The notes under the pieces are model-generated. The model saw only the letters and a list, made by a program, of their open reading frames with translations. It had not been told where the DNA came from and ran no database searches. Of a stretch of DNA of 64,000 nucleotides, positions 51,408-61,480 are shown one piece after another. The stretch is taken from NCBI GenBank assembly GCA_039583875.1, contig CM077158.1:238320453-238384452 (forward strand), given 5' to 3'. The translations under genes and the position numbers were made by a program. Source of the DNA: Platanthera guangdongensis. Its lineage: Eukaryota; Streptophyta; Magnoliopsida; Asparagales; Orchidaceae. The first letter of the stretch is position 1; each line of letters starts with the position of its first letter.

Positions 51408-52768
51408 ATGCCTTCCAAGCGCGCCGACAAACCGCTTCCGCAGGATTTGCAAGACCGCATCAACGCGGCACAGGCGCGAGCCAGGGCTAACAGCGCCCTG
51501 GTTGCCCCATGGCTAGCGAGACAGTCGTCGGCCGCTGAGCCCTCTCTGCCCAAGAAGAAAAAGAAGAGGGCGAAGGTGGTTCAGCGGGACCTGCCCCACA
51601 AGAACAGGAGCCCGTCTACCCCAACCCCTAGCCGCGCGGACGATCCCTCACCGCGGAAGGTATGCTCGATTTGCCAATCATTGAAAACCAGTCGCTCAGT
51701 TGTTGACGCGATATTTCTCTCAGGAAACGGTTCCTGACGTTGCTACGTCCCCGCGAGAACCCTTGGATCCATCCTCTCACCATCTCGAGGATCGACCGCG
51801 GGTTCCGGAGGTGGCTCCTCCACCTGACCCGAGCACCGCAGGTAACTGCTCCCCTCTCGCCCTTAACTCAAATCTTTGAATGCTGAACTGTCTTCTCGCA
51901 GTGCCAGTTTTCGCACCGCCGGGTCTCGCCACCCGGGAGAGCGGGGCGAGGGCTGCGAATCAGCCTGCCCTTGCGGTTGATTCCTCCCTACCGGCGGGAG
52001 GAAATACTGCTGAATCTTCCGCACCTCCGTTAGATGCCAGCCATCCTACGGGAGAGGAGACCCCCTCCCCCGCTCCCGACCAAGCCGGGATCACCATTCG
52101 CAAAATTTACCCCCCCCCCCCCCCCCCGGAAAAGGAAAGCCAATCCATCTACTCTTTGGATCTGAGGAGGGGCTGGGCCTTCTCGCCTGCCGTCGACCGG
52201 AGGGCCTTGTCATGCTGCAGGTATATGAAAATTTTATCACAGCAATCCTCTAGCTCTCGCTATAACAGGAATTCTTTTGCCAGGGGACACGGGCTCGCGG
52301 CTTGGAGCTGAGGTAGAGGAAGAAGAAGAAGAAGAAGAAAGAGAGGGGGAAGATGGCGAGAGCTCCCCCTTCCCTTCATCTGACGAGATGGAGGAGATCT
52401 TGACCGGTGCCGGGAGCGCTAAAAGACGGCGGAAGAAGGTTGTTGCCGTCCTATCGAAGCTCATCCGGCGAGAACGGGTCCGCGACCTCGCGGCAAAAGA
52501 GTTTCGCCAATCAGTGGAAAAGAGGCTAGAGACTCTGGAGCGGGATTATCTTATCTGCGAGATGGACTGGCCGGAGGGGGGGGGGGCTACCGCCGGATCC
52601 TCACCCGAAAGGTGCATCGAGCGAATCCGGGATCTGTCCCGCCGGGTCGACCTGGGATGCACTGTTCTGTCGTCCTACTTCAACCCGCAGGCGCCACCCC
52701 GGACCAAGCTGCGGGAGCAAGGGAAATGGCGGTGGGAGCAAGGGAAATGGCGGTGGGAGCCTTATTGA
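51408..52768 (+). pseudogene. Unassigned spliced antisense gene of element 2
   Basis: Predicted exons: 51408-51659, 51724-51841, 51902-52220, 52284-52768. The introns are short (64, 60 and 63 bp) with GT...AG ends (for example AAG|GTATGC and TTCTCTCAG|GA). The first two junctions keep the frame. The third does not join the open frame of the last exon, possibly because of the 18-base C run at 52110-52127. The protein would start MPSKRADKPLPQDLQDRINA, have a basic KKKKKRAKVV stretch (nuclear-signal-like), a Pro/Ser/Ala-rich middle, a Glu-rich acidic run, SAKRRRKKVVAVLSKLIRRE and a helical end, with an exact 21-bp duplication (GKWRWEQ) before the stop. No family recognised. No equivalent is left in element 1. 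Confidence 0.5.
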
Positions 52769-53148
52769 ACCGCGAGACCTCCCCTTCTCTTCCCCAGGCC
52801 TTCCCCTTCTCAGATGTACCCTTATTTATTCACTAGAACTGTAGCTAATAATTCTGCACTTATCGCTTACTTTTTATCCGGTTCTCGCTCAGCGAGAGCA
52901 ATAACTCTGCACTTATTGCTTTTTATTATTATATGCGCATATGTTATCATCCTGGGCTCTTGGTTGGCGAGAGCTACCTTGCTTCCGCCTATCTTGCTTG
53001 TCGCACGTCGTCTCACAATACTTGCGCTAATCATTCGGTCAACCAGTGACCATCGAACTTGGGCGGGAAAACGAAGCGTCGCTGACCTAGGACGTGCCGG
53101 CTGTACCCCCGCCGCCTTTTTGAAAATAGTCATCATGATCACGGTTTT

Positions 53149-53160
53149 CTATAAATAGGG
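53149..53160 (+). promoter_or_regulatory. TATA box of the PF04195-like antisense gene
   Basis: CTATAAATAGGG, about 170 bp before the ATG at 53327, equivalent to the minus-strand box at 43043-43054. Confidence 0.55.
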
Positions 53161-53326
53161 AGGCTCACCTACCACATTCATTTCTCCGATCCCAATATCT
53201 CTCCTATTCTGTTGTTTTCGCGGTCTCTCCAAAGCTCTCGCTTGTCTCCGCCTTCTCCTTCCGTTCTCGTACAGTTCTTGCTCTCGCTTTCTTCTTGAAG
53301 CTCTCGCCTTCAAACTCTTCATCACG

Positions 53327-55376
53327 ATGCCAGGCGGAGGTGAGGGACGATCCAACTGTGTGGAAGCTTTTCAGAAGCACCTTTTTCCTTCCTGCACTCT
53401 CACCGTGGATGAGTTCAACCTACTCTAGACTCGCCACGTTCCCGCCGGCTTCACCGCACGGAACCCAGGCAACCACGAGAAGGTAAACACCGTGAGGGAG
53501 GGGGAGCTCACAATCCCCCTGGAGCACTTCGAGGTGGGCTTCCGCCTCCCGCTGTGGCCCGAGATGCGCCAGGCCCTCTGGTATTATGGAGTGGTTCCCG
53601 CGCAACTGAACCCAAATTCGGTTGCGATTCTCGTGGCTTTCATATGTTACATGCGATCCGAGAGGATCGAGTTCAGCCTGCCAATCTTCCACAAGCTGTT
53701 CACTTTCCGCGCCAAAGGAGGGGTGGTCTTCTTCTCTGGACAACTGCTCAAGACGATCGGTCTCGCCAACAAGCACCATCACTGGGGCGAGAGGTTCATC
53801 TTTGTTTCCGGTGACTTCGGGAATGTGCCTCTCGCACCCATCCAATACGAGGATGCCGCCTACAAGCCCCCCTCCTTGGGCTCGCGCGAGAGCGCCCTCC
53901 TTGAGTTCTTTGGAACCAAGGACTTCGACGTCCTCTACCTTCGGCGAGACGTTGATTCACTCCCCCCAGTGCTCCCAGGCGAAGGTAAGGTCTCCCCTTT
54001 ACTTCGCTAATCCATGTCCTTTTCAAGGTTTGAGCTTAGTATTGCCACTTTCGCAGGAGAGCGCGTGATCCCCTTACGCCAACCCTTCGACGAGGCTCGC
54101 GCTGGTGGGATCCAACCTCCAAAAGACCCGCTGGCTCTCGCGAAGGCCGCTGCACAAGCTTGCCGGAAAGAGTCGGCCCCGCCTCCTTCAAGTGGTGCCG
54201 GGAAGCGAAAGCCCGGCGCCCCTACGCCTCAACCAATCAAGAGACCCAAGACAACTGATACCGAGAAGGGCAAGGCTGTTATGGTGCCGCCCTCCCAACC
54301 TCTCCCTGCAGGCTGCTCCTTTGAGGAGATCTTGCAGGCTGTCAGCGAGATCGCTGCTACTAGGGGCGGCGCTGAGGCCCCTGCGGAGAACCCTCAGGCC
54401 CATGGTGTTGCAGAGGGTGAGGGTGCTGCCGCCGAGATCTCCGGCCAGCCTCTGTCTGGAGAGGTGCAGCGGGGCCACCGTAATTTTGGTCTCGGCATGA
54501 GGTGCCTGGACGTGGAGAACAAGCCGCTGCTACAGTGGGATCCCGACGCCAACAAGGTCTCGATCTCGTCCCTCTTGCCTAGCTGGGCAGAGCGAGACGA
54601 GGTTACCAGCGAGGCTTTCACCTTAGGTTACTGCCTCTACAGCCGGGAGGATGCCAGTGTCTACGACAGGATGTCGACCCGACTGCTGGCCTATGATTCT
54701 ACTCGCGCCCTGATGCGCGGGCTGGAGCTTAAGCAGCAGGAGCATCAAAATAGACCGCAATTTCCAGGATATGTTCAAGGCTAGGGATGATGCGGTGGCT
54801 CAGGCGGCCACTTTGGCAAAGGAGCTGGCTGAGGCCCAGCAGCTGCTATCTTCGCGCCAGGCGGAAGGGGTAAGCGAGATCTTTTACAACGCTTGCTCTC
54901 GCTACTTTATCTCTTCTCTTTTATGCTAACCTCTCGCTGTTCAGGATTCCGCCCAAGCCACGCTTCGCGAGGAGCTATCCCAAGCTCGATACGACAACAT
55001 CCTCCTGAGGGAGCAGATTGCGCGCCTGGAGGCGAGTGCGGCCCCCCCGCTGGACGAGAGACTGAAGAGCCGGTACTACTCGGTCTATGATGTCGACAAG
55101 CATCTCCAGGCCAACGTGCAGGCTACAGTCAGGTTGACGCTGGAGACGCTGCGAGCCGTCAACTGCTGGGATGGGAGGGGCAAAAACATCACCGCTCAAC
55201 AGCTCGCTCCCTGGCTCTTCGAGCCCATTCCGAAGCCCCCAGGCGCCCCTGATACCCCACCCTCGGATGTCCCGAAATCCCCTGCCGCGGGTGGCGAGAC
55301 CTCCGGGGAGAGTTCCGACGAGAGCTCCAGCGGGAGCTCAAGCGGGAGCTCTGAAGGGTATAGCTTGTCTCCTTGA
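53327..55376 (+). pseudogene. PF04195-like antisense gene of element 2, three exons
   Basis: Exons 53327-53984, 54057-54869 and 54945-55376; introns 53985-54056 (AAG|GTAAGG...CGCAG|GA, phase 1) and 54870-54944 (GGG|GTAAGC...TTCAG|GA, phase 0). The protein starts MPGGGEGRSNCVEAFQKHLF. Conserved core: EGELTIPLEHFEVGFRLPLW, YYGVVPAQLNPNSVAILVAF, ICYMRSERIEFSLPIFHKLF, HHWGERFIFVSGDFGNVPL and FDVLYLRRDVDSLPPVLPGE. Then a Lys/Pro-rich linker, LLPSWAERDEVTSEAFTLGY, a coiled coil across the second intron (AKELAEAQQLLSSRQAEG, then DSAQATLREELSQARYDNIL) and a Ser/Gly/Glu tail. Damage: one TAG at 53426 and a one-base slip near 54745. The core matches what I remember of Pfam PF04195 proteins of plant gypsy elements. 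Role unknown; antisense to the retroelement. Confidence 0.75.
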
Positions 55377-55847
55377 GGGGTCCCTTTTTTTCTTCTTTTG
55401 TCTTAGTATAAGGAGCGAGACGCTCTAAACTCGTACTTGTGTAATATATATTGAAAACGTTCCATTGTAAATGTCTCGTTATTGTGAATGTGCTTGATGT
55501 AATTGCTGTGCCCGAGTACTTCCTACGTATGCTTCCGCCGAGGCTCTTGGCCCCCCCTAGGATAGTCTTCCTTAGTGACGAATCGGCAGGAACATGCTGC
55601 AAACTGTCAGTTGGAAGCGTGGCTCACGAACCCTTAAGACGGAGCCGTCCCCCTTTAGTCTGCACGAATCCATTCAGGCCTGTCGCCTAACGATTCCGCC
55701 TGTCTGCTTGAGAATATTAGTAGGAGCCTTCTCGGCGAGACCTCTCTGACGGGGATTTCCCCGTTGAGATCTATTCCGGCCGAGACCTTTACTACCTTTT
55801 TCTCTATCCATTTCGTGTTCCTGGTGTGTTTCCTGCCTTGCTCAAAC
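55377..55847. other. 3' flank of the antisense gene
   Basis: T-rich tail with TGTGTAATATATATTG at about 55438-55453, a possible polyadenylation region. No gene. Confidence 0.45.
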
Positions 55848-57725
55848 CAAACCTTTCCCCCACATGCGAGCCTACGGACCTGCCAGCTAGATGAAAGCCT
55901 GCACATCGGGTCTACCCGGGGCCGAGCCGAGCTCGGGGTTTCGATGAAGTTCCCGAAGACCAGACCTAACCTATCCTAACCTATTTCCCACAAACCAAAC
56001 CTATCCCCCACAGGCGAGCCTTCGGACCTGCCAGCTAGATGAGAGCCTGCGCAGCGGGTCTACTTGGGGCCGAGCCGAGCTCGGGGTTTTGATGAAGTTC
56101 CGGAAGACCAGACCTAACCTATCCTAACCTATCTCCCACAAACCAAACATATCCCCCACAGGCGAGCCTTCGGACCTGCCAGCTAGATGAGAGCCTGCGC
56201 AGCGGGTCTACCTGGGGCCGAGCCGAGCTCGGGGTGCCGATGAAGATCACAAACCAACCAAACCTATCCCCCACAGGCGAGCCTTCGAACCTGCCAGCTA
56301 GATGAGAGCCTGCGCAGCGGGTCTACCTGGGGCCAAGCCGAGCTCGGGGTGCCGATGAAGATCATAAACCAACCTAACCTATCCCCCACAGGCGAGCCTT
56401 CAGACCTGTCACCTAGATGAGAGCCTGCGCAGCGGGTCTACCTGGGGCCGAGCCGAGCTCGGGGTGCCGATGAAGATCACAAACCAACCAAACCTATCCC
56501 CCACAGGCGAGCCTTCGAACCTGCCAGCTAGATGAGAGCCTGCGCAGCGGGTCTACCTGGGGCCGAGCCGAGCTCGGGGTGCTGATGAAGATCACAAACC
56601 AACCAAATCTATCCCCCACAGGCGAGCCTTCGGACCTGCCAGCTAGATGAGAGCCTGCGCAGCTGGTCTACCCAGGGCCAAGCTGAGCTCGGGGTGCCGA
56701 TGAAGATCACAAATCAACCAAACCTATCCCCCACAGGCGAGCCTTCGGACCTACCAGCTAGATGAGAGCCTGCGCAGCGGGTCTACCTGGGGCCGAGCGG
56801 AGTTCGGGGTGCCGATGAAGATCACAAACCAAGCAAACCTATCCCCCACAGGCGAGCCTTCGGACATGCCAGCTAGATGAGAGCCTGCGCAGCGGGTCTA
56901 CCTGGGGCCGAGCCAAGCTCGGGGTGCAGATGAAGATCATAAACCAACCAAACTTATCCCCCATAGCGAGCCTTCGGACCTGCCAGCTAGATGAGAGCCT
57001 ACACAGCGGGTCTACCTGGGGCCGAGCCGAGCTCGGGGTGCCGATGAAGATGATAAACCAACCAAACCTATCCCCCACAGGCGAGCCTTCGGACCTGCCA
57101 GCTAGATGAGAGCCTGCGCAGCGGGTCTACCTGGGGCCGAGCCGAGCTCGGGGTGCCGATGAAGATCACAAACCAACCAATCTATCCCCCACAGGCGAGC
57201 CTTCGGACCTGCCAGCTAGATGAGAGCCTGCGCAGCGGGTCTACCTGGGGCTGAGCTGAGCTCGGGGTGCCGATGAAGATCACAAACCAACCAAACCTAT
57301 CCCCACAGGCGAGCCTTCGGACCTGCCAGTAGATGAGAGCCTGCGCAGCGGGTCTACCTGGGCCAAGCCGAGCTCGGGGTGCCGATGAAGATCATAAACC
57401 AACCAAACCTATCCCCACAGGCGAGCCTTCGGACCTGCCAGCTAGATGAGAGCCTGCGCAGCGGGTCTACCTGGGGCCGAGTCGAGCTCGGGGTGCCGAT
57501 GAAGATCATAAACCAAGCAAACCTATCCCCCACAGGCGATCCTTCGGACCTGCCAGCTAGATGAGAGCCTGCGCAGCGGGTCTACCTGGGGCCGAGCCGA
57601 GCTCGGGTGCCGATGAAGATCATAAACCAACCAAACCTATCCCCCACAGGCGAGCCTTCGGACCTGCCAGCTAGATGAGAGCCTGCGCAGCGGGTCTACC
57701 TGGGGCCGAACCGAGCTCGGGGTAT
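55848..57725 (-). repeat. ~115-bp tandem array in the 3' region of element 2
   Basis: About 16 copies of a unit containing CCCCCACAGGCGAGCCTTCG, GACCTGCCAGCTAGATGAGA, GCCTGCGCAGCGGGTCTACC and CCGAGCTCGGGGTGCCGATG. The first two units are longer (about 145-150 bp), with an extra GACCAGACCTAACCTATCC block; the rest are 113-117 bp. It sits between integrase and the antisense gene, as in element 1, but with unrelated sequence. Confidence 0.9.
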
Positions 57726-57844
57726 TACAAAACACATGATCATGTTATATTATGAAAAATTTGACAATAGTTAAGAGAAAATCAATCGATGTAGTATAAT
57801 GAGTTTATTTTTGAGATACATGGTTACATTCTTCCCCCTTCATG

Positions 57845-58567
57845 GGTAGAAGCGTTTTAGGTCATCGTCGCACCAGGTGTGGCTTAGGGCCCTCCCCTCC
57901 ACGTCCTGGAGGTAGTATCCTCCTGTCCCGAGGACTTCCTTCACTATGTATGGTCCTTCCCAGTTCGGCTAGAGCTTGCCCACGGGAGCCGACCTTCCTG
58001 CCGCGTCAACCTTTCTCAGCACCAGATCCCCTTCAGTAAACTGCTTGACCCTGACATGCCTATCAAAATACTTAGCCATTCGTCGCTTGATCTCTTCTTG
58101 CCTGATAGCCGCCATGTCTCGCAGTTCTTCCACCATATCTAACGAGAGGCGTTGCCCCTTCTCATTTTCCAACTTCCAAGTCTCGTCTCCTTCGCCCGCG
58201 GCTATGACTCGCGGCGACCGGACCTCGAACTCCACTGGTAGGACGACCTCACAATGATTTTGTTTGCCGCTTCCACCTGGTCGTTGCTCCGGGGGTGGTG
58301 GACAGAGGCAAACCAGAGATATATCCCTAGCTGGGTGCAGAAGCTGATGAACTCCTCGCTGGCAAACTAGAGGCCGTTATCTGTCACTATTGCTTGGGGC
58401 AACCCATGTCTGCAAATGATCTCCCCCCAGACGAAGTTCCTTATGACCTGTGAGGTGACCTTGGCCAAGGCTTTAACCTCCAGCCACTTCGAGAAATAAT
58501 CGATCATGACCAAGAGGAATCTCCTCTGCCCACTAGCCGGAGGAAAGGGCCCAACTAAATCCATTCC
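57845..58567 (-). pseudogene. Integrase core and C-terminus of element 2
   Basis: On minus: MDLVGPFPPASGQRRFLLVM, IDYFSKWLEVKALAKV (first Asp), AIVTDNGL*FAS (second Asp, then a stop where Gln is expected) and HHPRSNDQVEAANKII (Glu). Directly after this the frame jumps to VEFEVRSPRVIAAGEGDE; about 45 codons that element 1 has here (KKVTNLKYNW, FLWALRITQNSATGETP) are missing. The C-terminal module ends with DDLKRFYP near 57850. Confidence 0.83.
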
Positions 58568-59857
58568 CTAGATGGTGAACGGCCACGGTGCCGTGATACT
58601 TCGGAGCCTTTGAGCTGTCAAGAGCTGAAGGGGGGCGCAGAGCTGACATCTTTGACACCTCCTTGCAAACTCTATGGCATCCTTCCTCAGGGTGGGCCAA
58701 AAGTACCCCTGCCTGACCACCCTTGCCTCCAACGTCCTCCCTCCGGAGTGACTGCCGCACTCGCCCGAGTGCACCTCCCCCAATATCGTCGGGATCTCTT
58801 CTTCGGTCACACATCTAGCTAGGAGCCCTGACAACATCTTACGATGTAGGCCCCCCTCCATCATTAGGTAGTGAGCTGCTTTGCGCTTGAAGCTTCTCCC
58901 GACCTTGATCCCCTCAGGAAGTTCACCGGTGGTTAGGAAGGTCACAAATGGATCCACACAGGAGGGTTGCCGATCTACCACCATCAACTCTCCTTCCTCG
59001 ATAGCCGGTCGAAATAGCTCCGTCAAGGTCCCTCCTCCCCGAGGTCCGAACTTGGCTAACCGATCGGCGGCTACACTCTCTTCCCTTGGAATATATTGAA
59101 TTGAGAATGACCGGAACCCTCCAATGATCGCCCTTACCTTGGAGAGGTATTTGGTGAGAGTAGGCTCCCGAGCTTCAAACTCTCTCCGGATCTGCGACTC
59201 TACTACTACCTTTGAATCCGTGAAAGCTTCCACATCCCGAATCTCCAGCTCCTTTGCCAAGCGAAGGCCGGCGATCACGGCCTCATACTCCGCTTGATTG
59301 TTGGTCACGGGGAAATGTAAAATGACCGCTTGCTCTATGGTTACCCCCTGGGGGTTTTTCAATACCACCCCTGCCCCGAGGGAGTGCTTTCCCGAGGCCC
59401 CATCAACCATCAATTTCCATGCTTCTCGAGGTTGTTGCTCTCCCCCCTCAACTTCAACAATGTAGTCTGCTAGGAAGTCCGCCACTGCCTGCGCCTTGAT
59501 GGAGAGTCTTGGGACAAAAGAGATGTCGAACTCACTCAGCTCAATAGACCACTTAGCCAGTCTCCCCGAGTGCTCCACTCCTTCGAAGATCTTGCGAAGA
59601 GGGTGGTCGGTCACCACCATAATCGAATGTGCTTGAAAGTACGGCCGGAGTTTCCTCGCAGAGATGACCAAGGCGTAAGCGAGCTTTTCAAGGATGGGGT
59701 AGCGGAGCTCTGCTTTCCTCAATATCCGGCTGATGTAGTAGATGGGCAGTTGCTTCTTTCCTTCTTCCCTCACTAGGACGGAGCTCACCGCCTCCGCTCC
59801 TACTCCGAGGTACAAGGTCAGGTCCTCTCCTTCTTTTGGGCTCTGAAGTAGAGGAGC
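58568..59857 (-). pseudogene. RNase H, second RNase H and integrase zinc finger of element 2
   Basis: Open for 415 codons from 59815. First RNase H: LGVGAEAVSSVLVREEGKKQ, YYISRIL and KLRPYFQAHSIMVVTDHPLR. Second RNase H: KLMVDGASGKHSLGAGVVLK, VTNNQAEYEAVIAGLRLAKE, FTDSKVVVESQI and SVAADRLAKFG. Then the HHCC finger: HSGECGSHSGGRTLEARVVR and CQRCQLCAPL. It stops with TAG at 58568, where APWPFTI*GMDLVG would need Trp. Confidence 0.87.
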
Positions 59858-61480
59858 CTATGAGAGTTGCCTTTTCAGCCCTTGGAAGGCCTCTTCGCAC
59901 TCGGTGGTCCATTCAAACCTTTGATTCCCTCGCAGAACCTTAAAGAATGAAGAACACTTGTCTCCTGCCCTGGAGAGGAACCTGCTCAGCCCAGCCAGCT
60001 TGTCTGTCAAGCGCTGGACCTCCTTGGCGTCGCGAGGTGACTCCAAATCCAGGATGGCCTTTACATTGTCCGGGTTGGGCTCCACCCCTGCCGGAGTCAG
60101 AAGATGCCCGAGGAACTTCCCGCGGCTGGCCCCGAAGACACACTTCAAGGGGTTCAGCCTCATCTTGAACCTCCTTAAGGTGTCGAATGTCTCCTCCAGA
60201 TCTTGTAGGTGCGAATCCATGCACTTGCTTTTGATCATTAGGTCGTCGATGTAGACCTCCAAGTTTCTCCCCTTCTGATCCCGGAAGACCCGATCCATCA
60301 TGCGCTGATAGGTAGCCCCTGCGTTCTTTAACCCAAAGGGCATCATTTTGTAACTGAAGCATCTCTCCCTCGTGATGAAGGAAACATCATTGGTATCAGG
60401 AGGGTGCATCCGGATCTGGTGATAACCTGAAAAAGCATCCAAAAAGCTCATGACAGAAAAACCGACGGCTGAATCAACCAGCGCGTCGATCCGAGGCAGG
60501 GGGTAGCAGTCCTTAGGGCATGATTTATTTAACAAAGAAAAGTCAATACACATTCTCCATTTACCACCTCCTTTTTTAACCATTACCACATTCGAGATCC
60601 AGCCCGGATACTGGATCTCCGAGATGAAGCCAGCCTCCAGGAGCTTCCTGACCTCCTCACGAATGGGCTCCTCCAGCTTGGTGGTGATGACTCTCATCTT
60701 CTGGCGTATGGGGCGAGTGCGGGGGTCCAAGTTCAGGCGATGGTAGGCCACGTCTGCGTCGATGCCCGACATGTCCGTCGTGCTCCAGGCGAAGATGTCG
60801 ACGTTGCTTTGAATACAAGCCCGCACTTGCTCCCGGGCCTCGGGACTCAAGCCCCTGCTGACCCGCACCCTTTGTACTCGCCCTGCGCTGGTGAAGACCT
60901 CCATCTCCACCACTTCTTTGGCCGGCTCCAGCCGCGACTGCTCCCAGCCGGCCGTTGCCTCTTCCTCCAGCTCCAGCTCTCCCCTTTCTACCTCCTCCTC
61001 GATCTCCATCGCTTCTACACCAGCCCCTCCTGCTGCTGCTCGACTCCCACGCCCCTCGGGGCCTCTCCCTCAACTCCTCCTGCCACTTGTTCTCCTACTT
61101 CCATTGCCCCTTCTGGGCTCTCCTGCTCCTCACCCCCCCGGACCACCTGTACATCTCCTTGCTGCTTCTCAGTCTCCTCTTCTCCCACTTCTTCCTCATC
61201 TATCTCTCTTGCCTCCTCTAGGCCCATTCCCTCTTCCTCAACGACCTCCTCAAGTGCCGCCATCTCAATCTCCAACTACTCTGCCTCTGCCATCCACGAA
61301 ATGGTGTTGATTGCTGTAACATAGCATTGTCTTTCCACCTTCGAGTCCCCTCTTACCCTGACCTGCACCCCCCATTGTTGAACTTGAGGCATTGATGGAA
61401 TGAGGAGGGGACGCAGCGAAAGGCGCTGATGAGGGGGCGCCCAAAGATGACATTATAGCTGCTTGGGGCGTCCACGATCA
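59858..61480 (-). pseudogene. Protease tail and reverse transcriptase of element 2
   Basis: The frame from 61480 gives WNCRFVIVDAPSSYNVIFGR (protease end); it is out of frame with the gag-protease by one base in a G run near 61503. Reverse transcriptase (open 61009-59858, 383 codons): STTDMSGIDADVAYHRLNLD, REEVRKLLEAGFISEIQYPG, WISNVVMVKKGGGKWRMCID, FLDAFSGYHQIRMHPPD, MMPFGLKNAGATYQRMMDRV and the catalytic YIDDLMIKS. A single TAG at 59858 separates it from RNase H. This is the best preserved gypsy reverse transcriptase of the window. Confidence 0.87.

Noticed and set aside
55451..55979. Short open frames after the antisense gene
   Set aside because: No domain; they run into the tandem array and are likely chance.
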